From assembly GCA_014239335.1 (NCBI GenBank), contig JAAZZC010000099.1, positions 1 to 39,216 of the forward strand: DNA of 39,216 bases, read 5' to 3'. Position 1 is the first letter of the stretch; each line of letters opens with the position of its first letter. Source of the stretch: Verrucomicrobiales bacterium (GTDB lineage Bacteria; Verrucomicrobiota; Verrucomicrobiia; Verrucomicrobiales; DEV007). The translations under genes and the position numbers were made by a program. The notes beneath the pieces are model-generated. The model saw only the letters and a list, made by a program, of their open reading frames with translations, had not been told where the DNA came from and ran no database searches. Shown piece after piece: positions 27,802 to 36,858 of this stretch.

Positions 27802-28822
27802 TAATTTCTGAAATTTTCACAGGCCTTCCAAGCTCAGCTGATCTGTCAGCGGCAAAAACAACTTCAAAGCTCTTATAAGCTTCATTGATTGAGGTCAGTG
27901 GCATTTCCTCTCCCTTAGCCATCGAATCAAAGAATGCCTGAAACTGAGTCGTGTAGGGATGGTCACTCACATCACCAGAATCCAACATTTTCATTGATAA
28001 TGAACTCCAAGACCCTTTGTCAGTGGAGAGTTTTTCAGAATGAAACTTATTGTCTAGCAAGCTCCCCTCTGAACCGACAAGATGAGTATGAAAGTAATAA
28101 GGTTGGAGACAATCGATGCATGAGGTTGCTTTGCCTACACGCCCATCAGTGAACTTCATTATAGTGGTCGTAGTCGTGGGATATTCGTAATCAGAAAAAG
28201 TAGGGCTCGCTGAAACCGCAGCATATGAACTCACTTCCTCAACATCACCTCCCATACAAAGGAGCAACGCGTCGAGTGCATGACACCCGGCCGAAAGCAA
28301 ACTACTTCCTCCGTGTTCCTTTCCGGTATTCCAACGAAATTGTCCATACCATGGTCCAATGCCATGATAATAATCCACTTCACCATAGTGAATTTCGCCC
28401 AGCAACCCATCATCAATGACTGACTTAGTAACAAGGAACTGACTTGAATATCGACACTCAAAACATACACAAGTTCGAACATTCGCTTCCTCAACAACTG
28501 AACGAATTTCGGAACAGTCCTCAATGGACAATGCGAGTGGCTTTTCAAGGATAAGATGCTTTCCTGCTCTCGCGGCAGCAATCGCATGTTCCTTGTGCTG
28601 GCCCGGATAACTGCAAATAGAAATCACTTCAATGTCATCTGATGAGAGCATTTCTCCAAGGTCCTGAAATGCCTTGATAGATGAACCGTGCTTCTTTGAA
28701 AGCTCATTCTCATCCTGAGGACGAGAAGAACAAACTGCAGTCACTTCGATCCCATCAATCGAATTGAGGGCATCAATATGAGCTCCTGCGACCCAACCGT
28801 ATCCAACAATACCAACATTCAT
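27791..28822 (-). CDS. Gfo/Idh/MocA-family oxidoreductase
   Basis: 343 aa; VGIVGYGWVAGAHIDAL, SICSYPGQHKEHAIAAARAGKHLILEKPLAL; overlaps the PIG-L gene by 11 nt. Confidence 0.9.
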   Translation of the reverse strand: MNVGIVGYGWVAGAHIDALNSIDGIEVTAVCSSRPQDENELSKKHGSSIKAFQDLGEMLSSDDIEVISICSYPGQHKEHAIAAARAGKHLILEKPLALSIEDCSEIRSVVEEANVRTCVCFECRYSSQFLVTKSVIDDGLLGEIHYGEVDYYHGIGPWYGQFRWNTGKEHGGSSLLSAGCHALDALLLCMGGDVEEVSSYAAVSASPTFSDYEYPTTTTTIMKFTDGRVGKATSCIDCLQPYYFHTHLVGSEGSLLDNKFHSEKLSTDKGSWSSLSMKMLDSGDVSDHPYTTQFQAFFDSMAKGEEMPLTSINEAYKSFEVVFAADRSAELGRPVKISEINGD

Positions 28823-28892
28823 GTATCAATTTTACCAAATCCTGTGGACTTGGAAAAGCCAATAATGAAGATTGATCAGTGCTAGAAAACTC

Positions 28893-31442
28893 TCAATTAG
28901 ATTTCTTTTTTGCTGGCATGAAACTACCGGCCCCTGGTGAAAAATCCCAAGGTTCTGTTTTTTCGCCAAGCCCATCAAGAAATGCACCACTCGAAAAAGC
29001 TATGAAAAAATTATTATCACCAGGCTTATGGCGAGTCTTCGCGTAAAGTTTCTTCATTGTCCCTAGGACTGGCTTTGCCTTTGGTCCCAATAATTCAATT
29101 GCACGGCAAGCTTGCAAAGCGACTGCCCAATCAGGATGCTCAAGATCTTTCACTAATCGATTAAGAGCCGCTTCTCTTTTTTCAGGAAAAAACGCCAACC
29201 ATCCGGCAATCTCAATCCGGACAGAGGGTGCAACGTCCTGAATCCATTCAAATGCGCTTTGCTGGATGCTCTTTTCACCAAAGAACCCATTCCTAAGAGA
29301 AACTGCAGCCCAATACCTCTCATTAACATTCCCTTTTTTAAGAAGTTCAAGAAGTTCCTTAGAATCAGAAGTGCCTACTTTATCAGCGGCTGCCCATGCC
29401 CTCTCGAGGTCAGGAGAATGGTCCGTCTTACCAATAACAATGTCTCTCATTGGGCTACCTTCGTTCTTTACCCAACGACGCATTTCACTTTCAGGCAAAG
29501 CACCTAAGTCTCCGACTGCATTGCGGTGTTCAACTAAGCCTAACCGTAATCTCTGTAATGCTTTCTTGGCCTCATCTGACAACTTTCCAGAAATCAAATT
29601 GCGGGTATTGTCAGGATCATTTTCACAATTATAAAGTTCTTCAGTTGCCCTTGTGGGGCCGGCATAGTGCCTCTGAGCGACACTAGATGAATTAGGATCC
29701 TCTCGGAAAACTCGGGAAATTTCATACCGTATTTCACCAAGATCGGAAAATACTGAAGGCTGGTTCCAGGAAAGATGGGGATGATAATTACGTATGTATA
29801 ACCATCTCTTATTTCGTACTGATCTGGAACAATCAAATACTTCATCGACCCTGTCTCTATTACCAAAAACAAATTTCCTTTTCTGGGTAGAGCCAACACC
29901 TATAAAAGGAATTCCTTGCATATATTTTGGTGATTTGAGACCAACTAATCCAAGAACTGAGGGTGGAAAATCAACAAAACTCACCAATTGATCCGTCGCG
30001 GAACCGGGAGCAGTTGGACGAAGATGTTTCCATTTCTCAGGAACATGTATAAGCATGGCAACTTTCATCCCACTATCATGCAATAGCCTTTTATGACGCG
30101 GCATTCCGGAACCATGGTCAGAGAAGAAAAAAACAATAGTATTATCAGCCAACCCGTCCTCATGCAATTGGCTCATAATCTCACCGACACGCTGATCCAT
30201 GGCCGTTACACAATCATAATATCGGCTAATAGCTTTTCTTATGAGAGGCGTGTCAGGATAATAGTCAGGGACCGGAGCCTTCTTAGGATCATGAATTTCA
30301 GAAGCCGACAATTCAGATTGAACATGTTTTTTAAAAACAGAATAGGGCCAGACCATTGAGCGGGACTGGTGGCTGGTCATAATATTAAAGACAGAAAAGA
30401 ACGGCTGCCCCTGACTTCGATTCGGGTTGCGCCAGTGAGCCTTAGGACTCGATTCATCCCATGATTCTTTGATCAGACGTGCAGCATCACTACTGTTATA
30501 GTCTGTTTTAACATTATTAGTTGTATAATAACCTGATTTCCTCATATAGGCCGGGAAGCCCCTGACCCCCGTCGGCAAAGGAAATCCGGACCTCATCTGA
30601 TGAGTCCCAGTCGAGACATTGTGCATTCCAGTGATCAGGACCGACCTTGAAGGAGAGCAGACAGGAGAAGCTGCAAAAGCATTGGAGTATCTTGTCGAAG
30701 ATTTGGCCAACTGATCAATGTTCGGAGTGATCGCATATTTATCTCCATAACAACCCAGAGTCGGGCTCATATCTTCAGCCGTGATCCATAAAATATTGGG
30801 TCTCTCCTGAATTTCTTGCGTCACTTTTTTATTAGAGATTTCACGGGCCCTGATATTCCTGAAACGAACAGTCCCTCCTTTCCCATGATGCTGGATACCA
30901 AAATAACCCTTTAATATCTTTCCATGCTTAATATCTGATACGGGCTTTCCATTCAACCATGTTTGGATCCTCTCTCCGACAGCCTTCACTCTAAAGTGAT
31001 TCCAATCATCTTTCTTAAAATTACCACGAATTCTTTCAGCAAACTCTTTGGTCTGGCCTTTTCCTGGATAGATCCAACCACCATTGCCGATCCCATAAAC
31101 TCCGCCTGGCTTTTGTCGATCAATCTCACACTGGTATCCTTTAGGACGACCCTGATTACCAATGCATCGGAAGGCTAATCCGGAATTAAATCCCTCTTCC
31201 TTTGGCATAAGAACTTCAATCTCTGCCTCAAAATCACTCATCTGAATCTCAGTAGTGACCCAACAATTTGTCTTCGATAGCAAATGGAGCTCGCCTCCCT
31301 TAGCATCAAAAGAAATGACCTCAGATCTCGGCTTCCAACCCTCAGTAGTCTTACCATCAAAAAGCTCAATCCACTCTGCACTGGCCCTGAAAACCATCAT
31401 CAGAGAAAAAGTGAAAATACAAAACAGTCTTAAGTAGATCAT
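28893..31442 (-). CDS. DUF1080 (3-keto-disaccharide hydrolase-like) - S1 sulfatase - HEAT-repeat fusion
   Basis: 849 aa; signal peptide, WIELFDGKTTEGWKP...FEAEIEVLMP...GIGNGGWIYPG (DUF1080), PNILWITAEDMSPTLGCYGD + VCSPSRSVLITGMHN (sulfatase), C-terminal alpha-helical repeats (AWAAADKVGTSDSKELLELL...NERYWAAVSLRN...). Confidence 0.88.
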   Translation of the reverse strand: MIYLRLFCIFTFSLMMVFRASAEWIELFDGKTTEGWKPRSEVISFDAKGGELHLLSKTNCWVTTEIQMSDFEAEIEVLMPKEEGFNSGLAFRCIGNQGRPKGYQCEIDRQKPGGVYGIGNGGWIYPGKGQTKEFAERIRGNFKKDDWNHFRVKAVGERIQTWLNGKPVSDIKHGKILKGYFGIQHHGKGGTVRFRNIRAREISNKKVTQEIQERPNILWITAEDMSPTLGCYGDKYAITPNIDQLAKSSTRYSNAFAASPVCSPSRSVLITGMHNVSTGTHQMRSGFPLPTGVRGFPAYMRKSGYYTTNNVKTDYNSSDAARLIKESWDESSPKAHWRNPNRSQGQPFFSVFNIMTSHQSRSMVWPYSVFKKHVQSELSASEIHDPKKAPVPDYYPDTPLIRKAISRYYDCVTAMDQRVGEIMSQLHEDGLADNTIVFFFSDHGSGMPRHKRLLHDSGMKVAMLIHVPEKWKHLRPTAPGSATDQLVSFVDFPPSVLGLVGLKSPKYMQGIPFIGVGSTQKRKFVFGNRDRVDEVFDCSRSVRNKRWLYIRNYHPHLSWNQPSVFSDLGEIRYEISRVFREDPNSSSVAQRHYAGPTRATEELYNCENDPDNTRNLISGKLSDEAKKALQRLRLGLVEHRNAVGDLGALPESEMRRWVKNEGSPMRDIVIGKTDHSPDLERAWAAADKVGTSDSKELLELLKKGNVNERYWAAVSLRNGFFGEKSIQQSAFEWIQDVAPSVRIEIAGWLAFFPEKREAALNRLVKDLEHPDWAVALQACRAIELLGPKAKPVLGTMKKLYAKTRHKPGDNNFFIAFSSGAFLDGLGEKTEPWDFSPGAGSFMPAKKKSN

Positions 31443-31501
31443 AATAGTAAATATTAGTTTCGGCTCGTTGAAAATGAAATCAGAGACTTCCTAATCATAA
31501 A

Positions 31502-33364
31502 TTAAGGGACCCTATTTTCGGTCCCGAGCAAGTCATTCAGTGCTCGGTTCGCAACTCTAAGAATATATTTATTAGGTTGTCTGGTACTTAGGACCTCCTT
31601 TAGGTCCTTGACCATTTTCCGAGCCGATTCCTCCATCTCGTCAATGACAATGGTCGCCGCGAGCCTTCCCCACTGATGCTCAGACCGAAGCTCTTCTTTT
31701 AAAACTTCCAGTGCTGCATCCGTATTACCTAAGCGAGCCACTGCCCGAGCAGCAGCGATTCGTACACTGGGGGATTGATCCTTCATTGCCTTCATCGACA
31801 ATTCTAACGCTTTTCCCTTAGCAGCTTTTCCTATATTACCAATGCCAGTCAATGCCCAATACCGTATGGCAGGATCCTCATCTGAGATGGCACCCATCAG
31901 TTCTCCAAGAGCCGAGGGCCCTTCTGATGCTTGTGTAGCAATTGATACTAATCGTTGAATCTGACCCCTGTCAGATGATTCCTCATTCATAATTTCAAAT
32001 CTAGAACCTGCCTTCTTCTCTCTAATTTCGATCTCCGCCTCAGGAATGAGACCAATGTCACCTATTTCAGATTGCCATTGCGCCAAATGAACACGCATTT
32101 TTTTCAAAAGTGCTGAGTGCTCAGGATTGTCTGCCAGGTTACGAATCTCATGAGGATCATTCTTAAAATCATAAAGTTCTTCGACGGGCTTCTTGCTAGT
32201 TGAAAAAATCTTGCCTATTTCAGTCAGAGATCCATCCTCCTCTGCTCTCCTTATCTCACGCATGGTCGCTCCTTTTTCCGGTGTATTCATGTACTGATAG
32301 TAGGGCTTCAGAGGCTCAAAGTTCCGGATGTATCGATAGCGCCCATCAAAAATAGAGCGGATAATATCGTACCTTTCATCCATTCTATCTCTTGCCCCGA
32401 AAACAAAACGGCGAGGAGTGGATAATTTCTGACCCAAAAATGCTCTGCCTTGTAATTTTTCAGGAACTTCAATCCCAGCCAGGTTCAATACCGTAGGCCC
32501 CAGGTCAAGTGAACTCACCAATTGCGCATCTACTTTTCCCCCCTCCTTGCCAGGTACACGAACGATCAGAGGAATGTGCGTTCCGGAACCATAAAGCCAA
32601 CGCTTTGCACGAGGCAAGCCCACACCATGGTCAGCCCAAAAAAATATGATTGTTTCCTCGTAAAGCCCAGCATCTTTAATTTCTTTGATAAGAGATCCTG
32701 CCCAAGAATCCATCGCTGTGATCAGTTCATAATTCCTTTTCCAGTCCTCTCGGACCACAGAAGTGTCCGGATAATACGGGGGCAAAGTATCTAACTTGGA
32801 CGGATCCTGCCTCTGTTCAGGTTTAAGATTACTCGTGACAGCCTTGTACTTACCTTCGGAAGCGATTCCACTCTCGTGACATCCAGTATAATTAAATACC
32901 GCAAAGAACGGCTGACCTTTCTTTCGATTCTTCCAGTGAGCCTTTGAGCCACTCTGGTCCCATATTTCTCTAGTCGATGGTCTTGAAAACTGATAATCCG
33001 TTTTGGAGTTATTAGTACAATAATACCCGGAGCCCCTAAGAAGAATTGGAAAAGGTTTGAGCCAGGAAGGCAGGACCGCATTACATCTCATATGATGGGT
33101 ACCAATACTGTTCTGATACATGCCAGTTATGATTCCACTGCGGCAAGGCGCACAAACTCCTGCAGTCGTATAAGCGTTAGTGAAGCGTATCCCTTCGGAA
33201 GACAATTGATCAATGTTGGGAGTAATCGCATGCTGATCACCATAGCAACCAAAATGAGGGCCAATGTCCTCTGCGGAAATCCAAAGTATGTTTGGTTTAG
33301 CACATACTTGCAGCACTGAAAACAGTGGAAATAAAGCACCTAATAAAAATATCTTCTTAATCAT
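31502..33364 (-). CDS. S1 sulfatase with C-terminal HEAT repeats
   Basis: 620 aa; PNILWISAEDIGPHFGCYGDQHAITPNIDQL, VCAPCRSGIITGMYQ (CAPCR); C-terminal DPAIRYWALTGIGNIG...SPSVRIAAARAVARLGNTDAALEVL. Confidence 0.9.
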   Translation of the reverse strand: MIKKIFLLGALFPLFSVLQVCAKPNILWISAEDIGPHFGCYGDQHAITPNIDQLSSEGIRFTNAYTTAGVCAPCRSGIITGMYQNSIGTHHMRCNAVLPSWLKPFPILLRGSGYYCTNNSKTDYQFSRPSTREIWDQSGSKAHWKNRKKGQPFFAVFNYTGCHESGIASEGKYKAVTSNLKPEQRQDPSKLDTLPPYYPDTSVVREDWKRNYELITAMDSWAGSLIKEIKDAGLYEETIIFFWADHGVGLPRAKRWLYGSGTHIPLIVRVPGKEGGKVDAQLVSSLDLGPTVLNLAGIEVPEKLQGRAFLGQKLSTPRRFVFGARDRMDERYDIIRSIFDGRYRYIRNFEPLKPYYQYMNTPEKGATMREIRRAEEDGSLTEIGKIFSTSKKPVEELYDFKNDPHEIRNLADNPEHSALLKKMRVHLAQWQSEIGDIGLIPEAEIEIREKKAGSRFEIMNEESSDRGQIQRLVSIATQASEGPSALGELMGAISDEDPAIRYWALTGIGNIGKAAKGKALELSMKAMKDQSPSVRIAAARAVARLGNTDAALEVLKEELRSEHQWGRLAATIVIDEMEESARKMVKDLKEVLSTRQPNKYILRVANRALNDLLGTENRVP

Positions 33365-33566
33365 CGGGCAAATTCATTCGTAATTGGTTTTTAGGATAAG
33401 AAAGGTTAGAGATCATTTAAATATGAATACCTAGTCTTCTTCAAGGATCAGATTGCAATTAATGAAAATAGGCATCCAAAGAAATAAATTGGCCAAAAAA
33501 TAATTTTATGAAGCAGATCCACTCATATTTAATCTCCGTTTAATATAGCTGCTACCTAATATTTAA

Positions 33567-34997
33567 TTGAAAAAGAAGAAAACCATAATGTGGTTCAGGC
33601 TGGACCTGAGACTCAAAGATAATCCGGCACTGACCGCGGCCTGTGAGCGGGGTGACGTTATTCCTGTTTATATATATGACACTTTTAATGGAGAAAAACA
33701 TGGCCCTGGCAGTGCAACTCGTTGGTGGCTACACCAATCGCTCCTTTCGCTTAATGAACAATTAGGTGATTCCCTCGTAATTATGAGCGGTGATCCAAAG
33801 ATCTTATTAGCCGAACTAGCAGCTAAGTCAGGTGCAGATATGATCACATGGAACCGAAACTACGAGCCGTGGCAAATAGCCAGAGACAAACATATCATAA
33901 AGGAACTCAAAGGGCCTAACCTAGATATTTACACCTATAATGGGAGCCTTCTTTGGGAGCCTTGGGACATACTAAATAAGTCAGGCCAACCATATAAGGT
34001 GTTTACTCCATTCTACCGAAGAGGCTGCTTGGAGGGGCCCGAGCCCAGAAAACCGATCCCGGTTCCTAATGAGAAAAGATTCTTCTACCTAAATGAGATG
34101 GATCAAGGAATTGATTCTCTAAAACTTATTCCCAAATTTCGATGGCATGAGAAGTTCTCTAAAACTTGGAAACCTGGTGAAAATGAAGCCAATAAAAAAC
34201 TCAAGAGCTTCCTCAAGGCTCCAGTGAATGATTACAGATCAAACCGTAACGTTCCGGGATCCAAGGGCACTTCTAAACTGAGCCCTCATCTGCATTTCGG
34301 AGAAATATCGCCCAACCAGATTTGGTACGCTTCACTCAATAAACTAAAAAAATTCCAATCTAATGAAGACATGGATTGCTTTCTTAGTGAAATCGGCTGG
34401 AGAGAATTTAGTTATTATTTACTCTATCATTTCCCAGACCTTCCACATAAGAATTTTAACTCGAAATTCGATAATTACCCATGGTTAAATGATGGCCCAC
34501 CACTCGAGGCTTGGAAGAAAGGCATGACTGGCGTGCCTATCGTGGATGCTGGAATGCGCGAGCTGTGGCAGACCGGATACATGCATAACCGAGTACGAAT
34601 GATTGTTGGCTCTTATCTGGTCAAAAATCTAAACATCGATTGGCGTGAAGGTGGGGCATGGTTTTGGGACTGCCTCTTAGATGCTGACCTTGCATCAAAC
34701 AGTGCCAGCTGGCAATGGGTCGCCGGATCAGGCGCGGACGCGGCACCTTTTTTCAGGATCTTTAACCCAGTGCTGCAAGGAGAGAAATTCGATGAAAATG
34801 GAAATTATGTCATTAAGTATTGCCCTGAACTTGGCAAGCTCCCCAAAAAATATATCCACAAACCATGGGACGCTCCAGCCGATGTATTGCGTGGGGCCGG
34901 AATCATACTTGGTAAGAACTACCCATACCCGATCGTTGATTTAAGAAGGTCACGTTCTGAAGCACTTGAGAAGTATAACCTTGTCAAAGTCTCATAG
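33567..34997 (+). CDS. phr: Deoxyribodipyrimidine photolyase (cryptochrome/photolyase family, CPD class I-like)
   Basis: 476 aa from TTG start (ATG alternative at 33588); MWFRLDLRLKDNPAL, SKLSPHLHFGEISPNQIW, IGWREFSYYLLYHFPDLP, TGVPIVDAGMRELWQTGYMHNRVRMIVGSYLVKNL and LASNSASWQWVAGSGADAAPFFRIFNP. Confidence 0.95.
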   Translation: MKKKKTIMWFRLDLRLKDNPALTAACERGDVIPVYIYDTFNGEKHGPGSATRWWLHQSLLSLNEQLGDSLVIMSGDPKILLAELAAKSGADMITWNRNYEPWQIARDKHIIKELKGPNLDIYTYNGSLLWEPWDILNKSGQPYKVFTPFYRRGCLEGPEPRKPIPVPNEKRFFYLNEMDQGIDSLKLIPKFRWHEKFSKTWKPGENEANKKLKSFLKAPVNDYRSNRNVPGSKGTSKLSPHLHFGEISPNQIWYASLNKLKKFQSNEDMDCFLSEIGWREFSYYLLYHFPDLPHKNFNSKFDNYPWLNDGPPLEAWKKGMTGVPIVDAGMRELWQTGYMHNRVRMIVGSYLVKNLNIDWREGGAWFWDCLLDADLASNSASWQWVAGSGADAAPFFRIFNPVLQGEKFDENGNYVIKYCPELGKLPKKYIHKPWDAPADVLRGAGIILGKNYPYPIVDLRRSRSEALEKYNLVKVS

Positions 34998-35003
34998 ATA
35001 AAG

Positions 35004-36545
35004 ATGCCCAAGACTTTGAGGTTGGTACTAGGAGACCAGCTCTCCGACAAATTGGAGAGCTTAAAAGAAATTGATAAGGACAATGATTTGGTCCTCATGT
35101 GCGAAGTCAAAACTGAAGCGACTTACGTAAAGCACCACAAAAAGAAGATTATTCTCATTTTCTCGGCCATGAGACACTTTGCTCAAGACCTCATCAGTCA
35201 GGGCATTCGCGTTAATTATGTGAAATATGATGACCCAAAAAATACGGGTTCGTTATTGGGTGAAATAAAAAGAAATCTTAAAAAAGAAAAGTTTGAACTG
35301 ATCGAAATTACTCACCCCGGTGAACATCGCCTACTTGCCGAGATTCAAGACTGGAAGAACCAAATCTCCGTGCCCGTTAAGATCTGCGATGACACCAGAT
35401 TCCTAAGTCCTCTAGATGATTTCAAAGAATGGGCAACGGGGAGGAAGCAACTAAGAATGGAATTTTTCTATCGAGAAATGAGAAAAAAAACCTCCACTTT
35501 AATGGAAGGAGAAAAACCAGCAGGAGGACAATGGAACTATGATAGTGAGAATCGTAAAACGATACCCACAAATATTAACATTCCTGAACCGATTCGATTC
35601 AAACCAAATGCAATTACAATTGAAGTAATTGAACTGGTTGAAAAAGAGTTCAAAAATCATTTCGGATCCTCTAAAGATTTTCACTTTGCTGTTACTAGGG
35701 ACCAGGCAACTGAAATTCTAGAGCACTTCATTGAGGAGAAATTGAAACATTTTGGTAATTATCAAGATGCCATGGTTGAAGGGAAGCCCTGGCTATTCCA
35801 CAGTCACATAAGCTTTTATCTTAATTGCGGCCTCCTTGATCCACTGGAAGTTATAAAAGAAGCCGAAAGAGCTTACCTTGAGGGTAAGGCCAAAATTAAT
35901 GCAGTTGAGGGCTTCATTCGGCAGATACTTGGTTGGAGGGAATTCGTTCGCGGTATTTACTGGTTAAAAATGCCGGAATACGCAAATTTTAATTACTTTA
36001 ATGCAAAGCGACCACTACCAAAATTTTTCTGGTCCGGTAAGACCAAGATGAACTGCTTATCTCAATGCATAACCGAGACTAGCGACAACGCATACGCTCA
36101 TCACATACAAAGACTCATGGTTTTAGGTAATTTTCTACTCCTATCTGGCGTCAGCCCCGAGGAAGTTAATGAATGGTATCTTGTAGTCTATGCAGATGCT
36201 TATGAATGGGTTCAAATGCCCAATGTGAGTGGAATGGTCCTCTTTGCTGATGGGGGCATACTAGCAAGCAAGCCCTATGCATCGAGCGGCGCTTACATCA
36301 ATAGAATGTCAAATTACTGTAAGAGTTGCTCGTACAAGGTTAAGGAGAAAAATGGCCCTCAAGCCTGTCCTTTCAATTATCTCTATTGGAACTTTCTTGA
36401 TCATAATAAATCGAAACTCTCCAATAACCCAAGGCTCGGCATGCCTTATAAAACTTTATCTAAAATGCCTAAAGAAAAAATAGAGCTCATCAGGAATGAC
36501 AGTAAAATATTTCTTAAAGCACTCAAAACCAATCAGCACATCTAA
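35004..36545 (+). CDS. Photolyase-related protein of the FeS-BCP / prokaryotic (6-4) photolyase type
   Basis: 513 aa; LRLVLGDQLSDKLESL start, GFIRQILGWREFVRGIYWLKMP, GNFLLLSGVSPEEVNEWY, YADAYEWVQMPNVSGMVLFADGG and C-terminal Cys cluster NYCKSCSYKVKEKNGPQACPFNYLYWNFL. Confidence 0.92.
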   Translation: MPKTLRLVLGDQLSDKLESLKEIDKDNDLVLMCEVKTEATYVKHHKKKIILIFSAMRHFAQDLISQGIRVNYVKYDDPKNTGSLLGEIKRNLKKEKFELIEITHPGEHRLLAEIQDWKNQISVPVKICDDTRFLSPLDDFKEWATGRKQLRMEFFYREMRKKTSTLMEGEKPAGGQWNYDSENRKTIPTNINIPEPIRFKPNAITIEVIELVEKEFKNHFGSSKDFHFAVTRDQATEILEHFIEEKLKHFGNYQDAMVEGKPWLFHSHISFYLNCGLLDPLEVIKEAERAYLEGKAKINAVEGFIRQILGWREFVRGIYWLKMPEYANFNYFNAKRPLPKFFWSGKTKMNCLSQCITETSDNAYAHHIQRLMVLGNFLLLSGVSPEEVNEWYLVVYADAYEWVQMPNVSGMVLFADGGILASKPYASSGAYINRMSNYCKSCSYKVKEKNGPQACPFNYLYWNFLDHNKSKLSNNPRLGMPYKTLSKMPKEKIELIRNDSKIFLKALKTNQHI

Positions 36546-36625
36546 ATATTTTCATTTATCTACTGATCTTGACAGGATATTCGAAGTGAATTGACGTTAA
36601 TGAATATTTCATTCGAGTCGTGGTG

Positions 36626-36637
36626 CTGTATATACAG
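36626..36637. promoter_or_regulatory. 12-bp perfect palindrome CTGTATATACAG in intergenic DNA
   Basis: Read directly; self-complementary; about 80 nt downstream of the FeS-BCP photolyase stop. Confidence 0.3.
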
Positions 36638-36762
36638 TATTTCCAAACAAAGGTAATTATTAGATTTTTTTCTTATCCCGTACATATATACATCACAACT
36701 CACTCGAAAAAATGGAACACCTATCCGTGGCGTCTCCCATAGGTTATGGAGTTGCGATCTGA

Positions 36763-36858
36763 TTGATCCCTTCGACTATCGAGGGTAAGCCGGTCACCAG
36801 CATCGGAATCCTCGGCTATTTTAGCTACGGATTCGTAACCGATCACGAAGCCAGTTAA
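36763..36858 (+). pseudogene. Remnant of a BspA-type leucine-rich-repeat (LRR_5) protein
   Basis: Frame 36763..36858 translates LIPSTIEGKPVTSIGILGYFSYGFVTDHEAS*. IPSTIEGKPVTSIG is the recurrent LRR_5 phrase. A TGA (36760-36762) lies immediately upstream and the frame stops after 31 codons. Confidence 0.5.

Noticed and set aside
29266-29634. 122-aa plus-strand ORF (and similar ORFs at 23204..23572, 11503..11859, 28231..28587)
   Set aside because: All are embedded antisense or out-of-frame in confident sulfatase/oxidoreductase genes with no recognisable motifs.
36626-36637. LexA/SOS box
   Set aside because: CTG-N6-CAG spacing does not match the E. coli CTG-N10-CAG box nor a TGTTC-N4-GAACA-type motif, and it lies downstream of, not upstream of, the repair genes.
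36546-36820. Cobalamin or NiCo riboswitch for the cbi genes
   Set aside because: This region is downstream of cbiQO, and I saw no B12-box-like or NiCo-like conserved elements here or in the short visible leader of cbiM.
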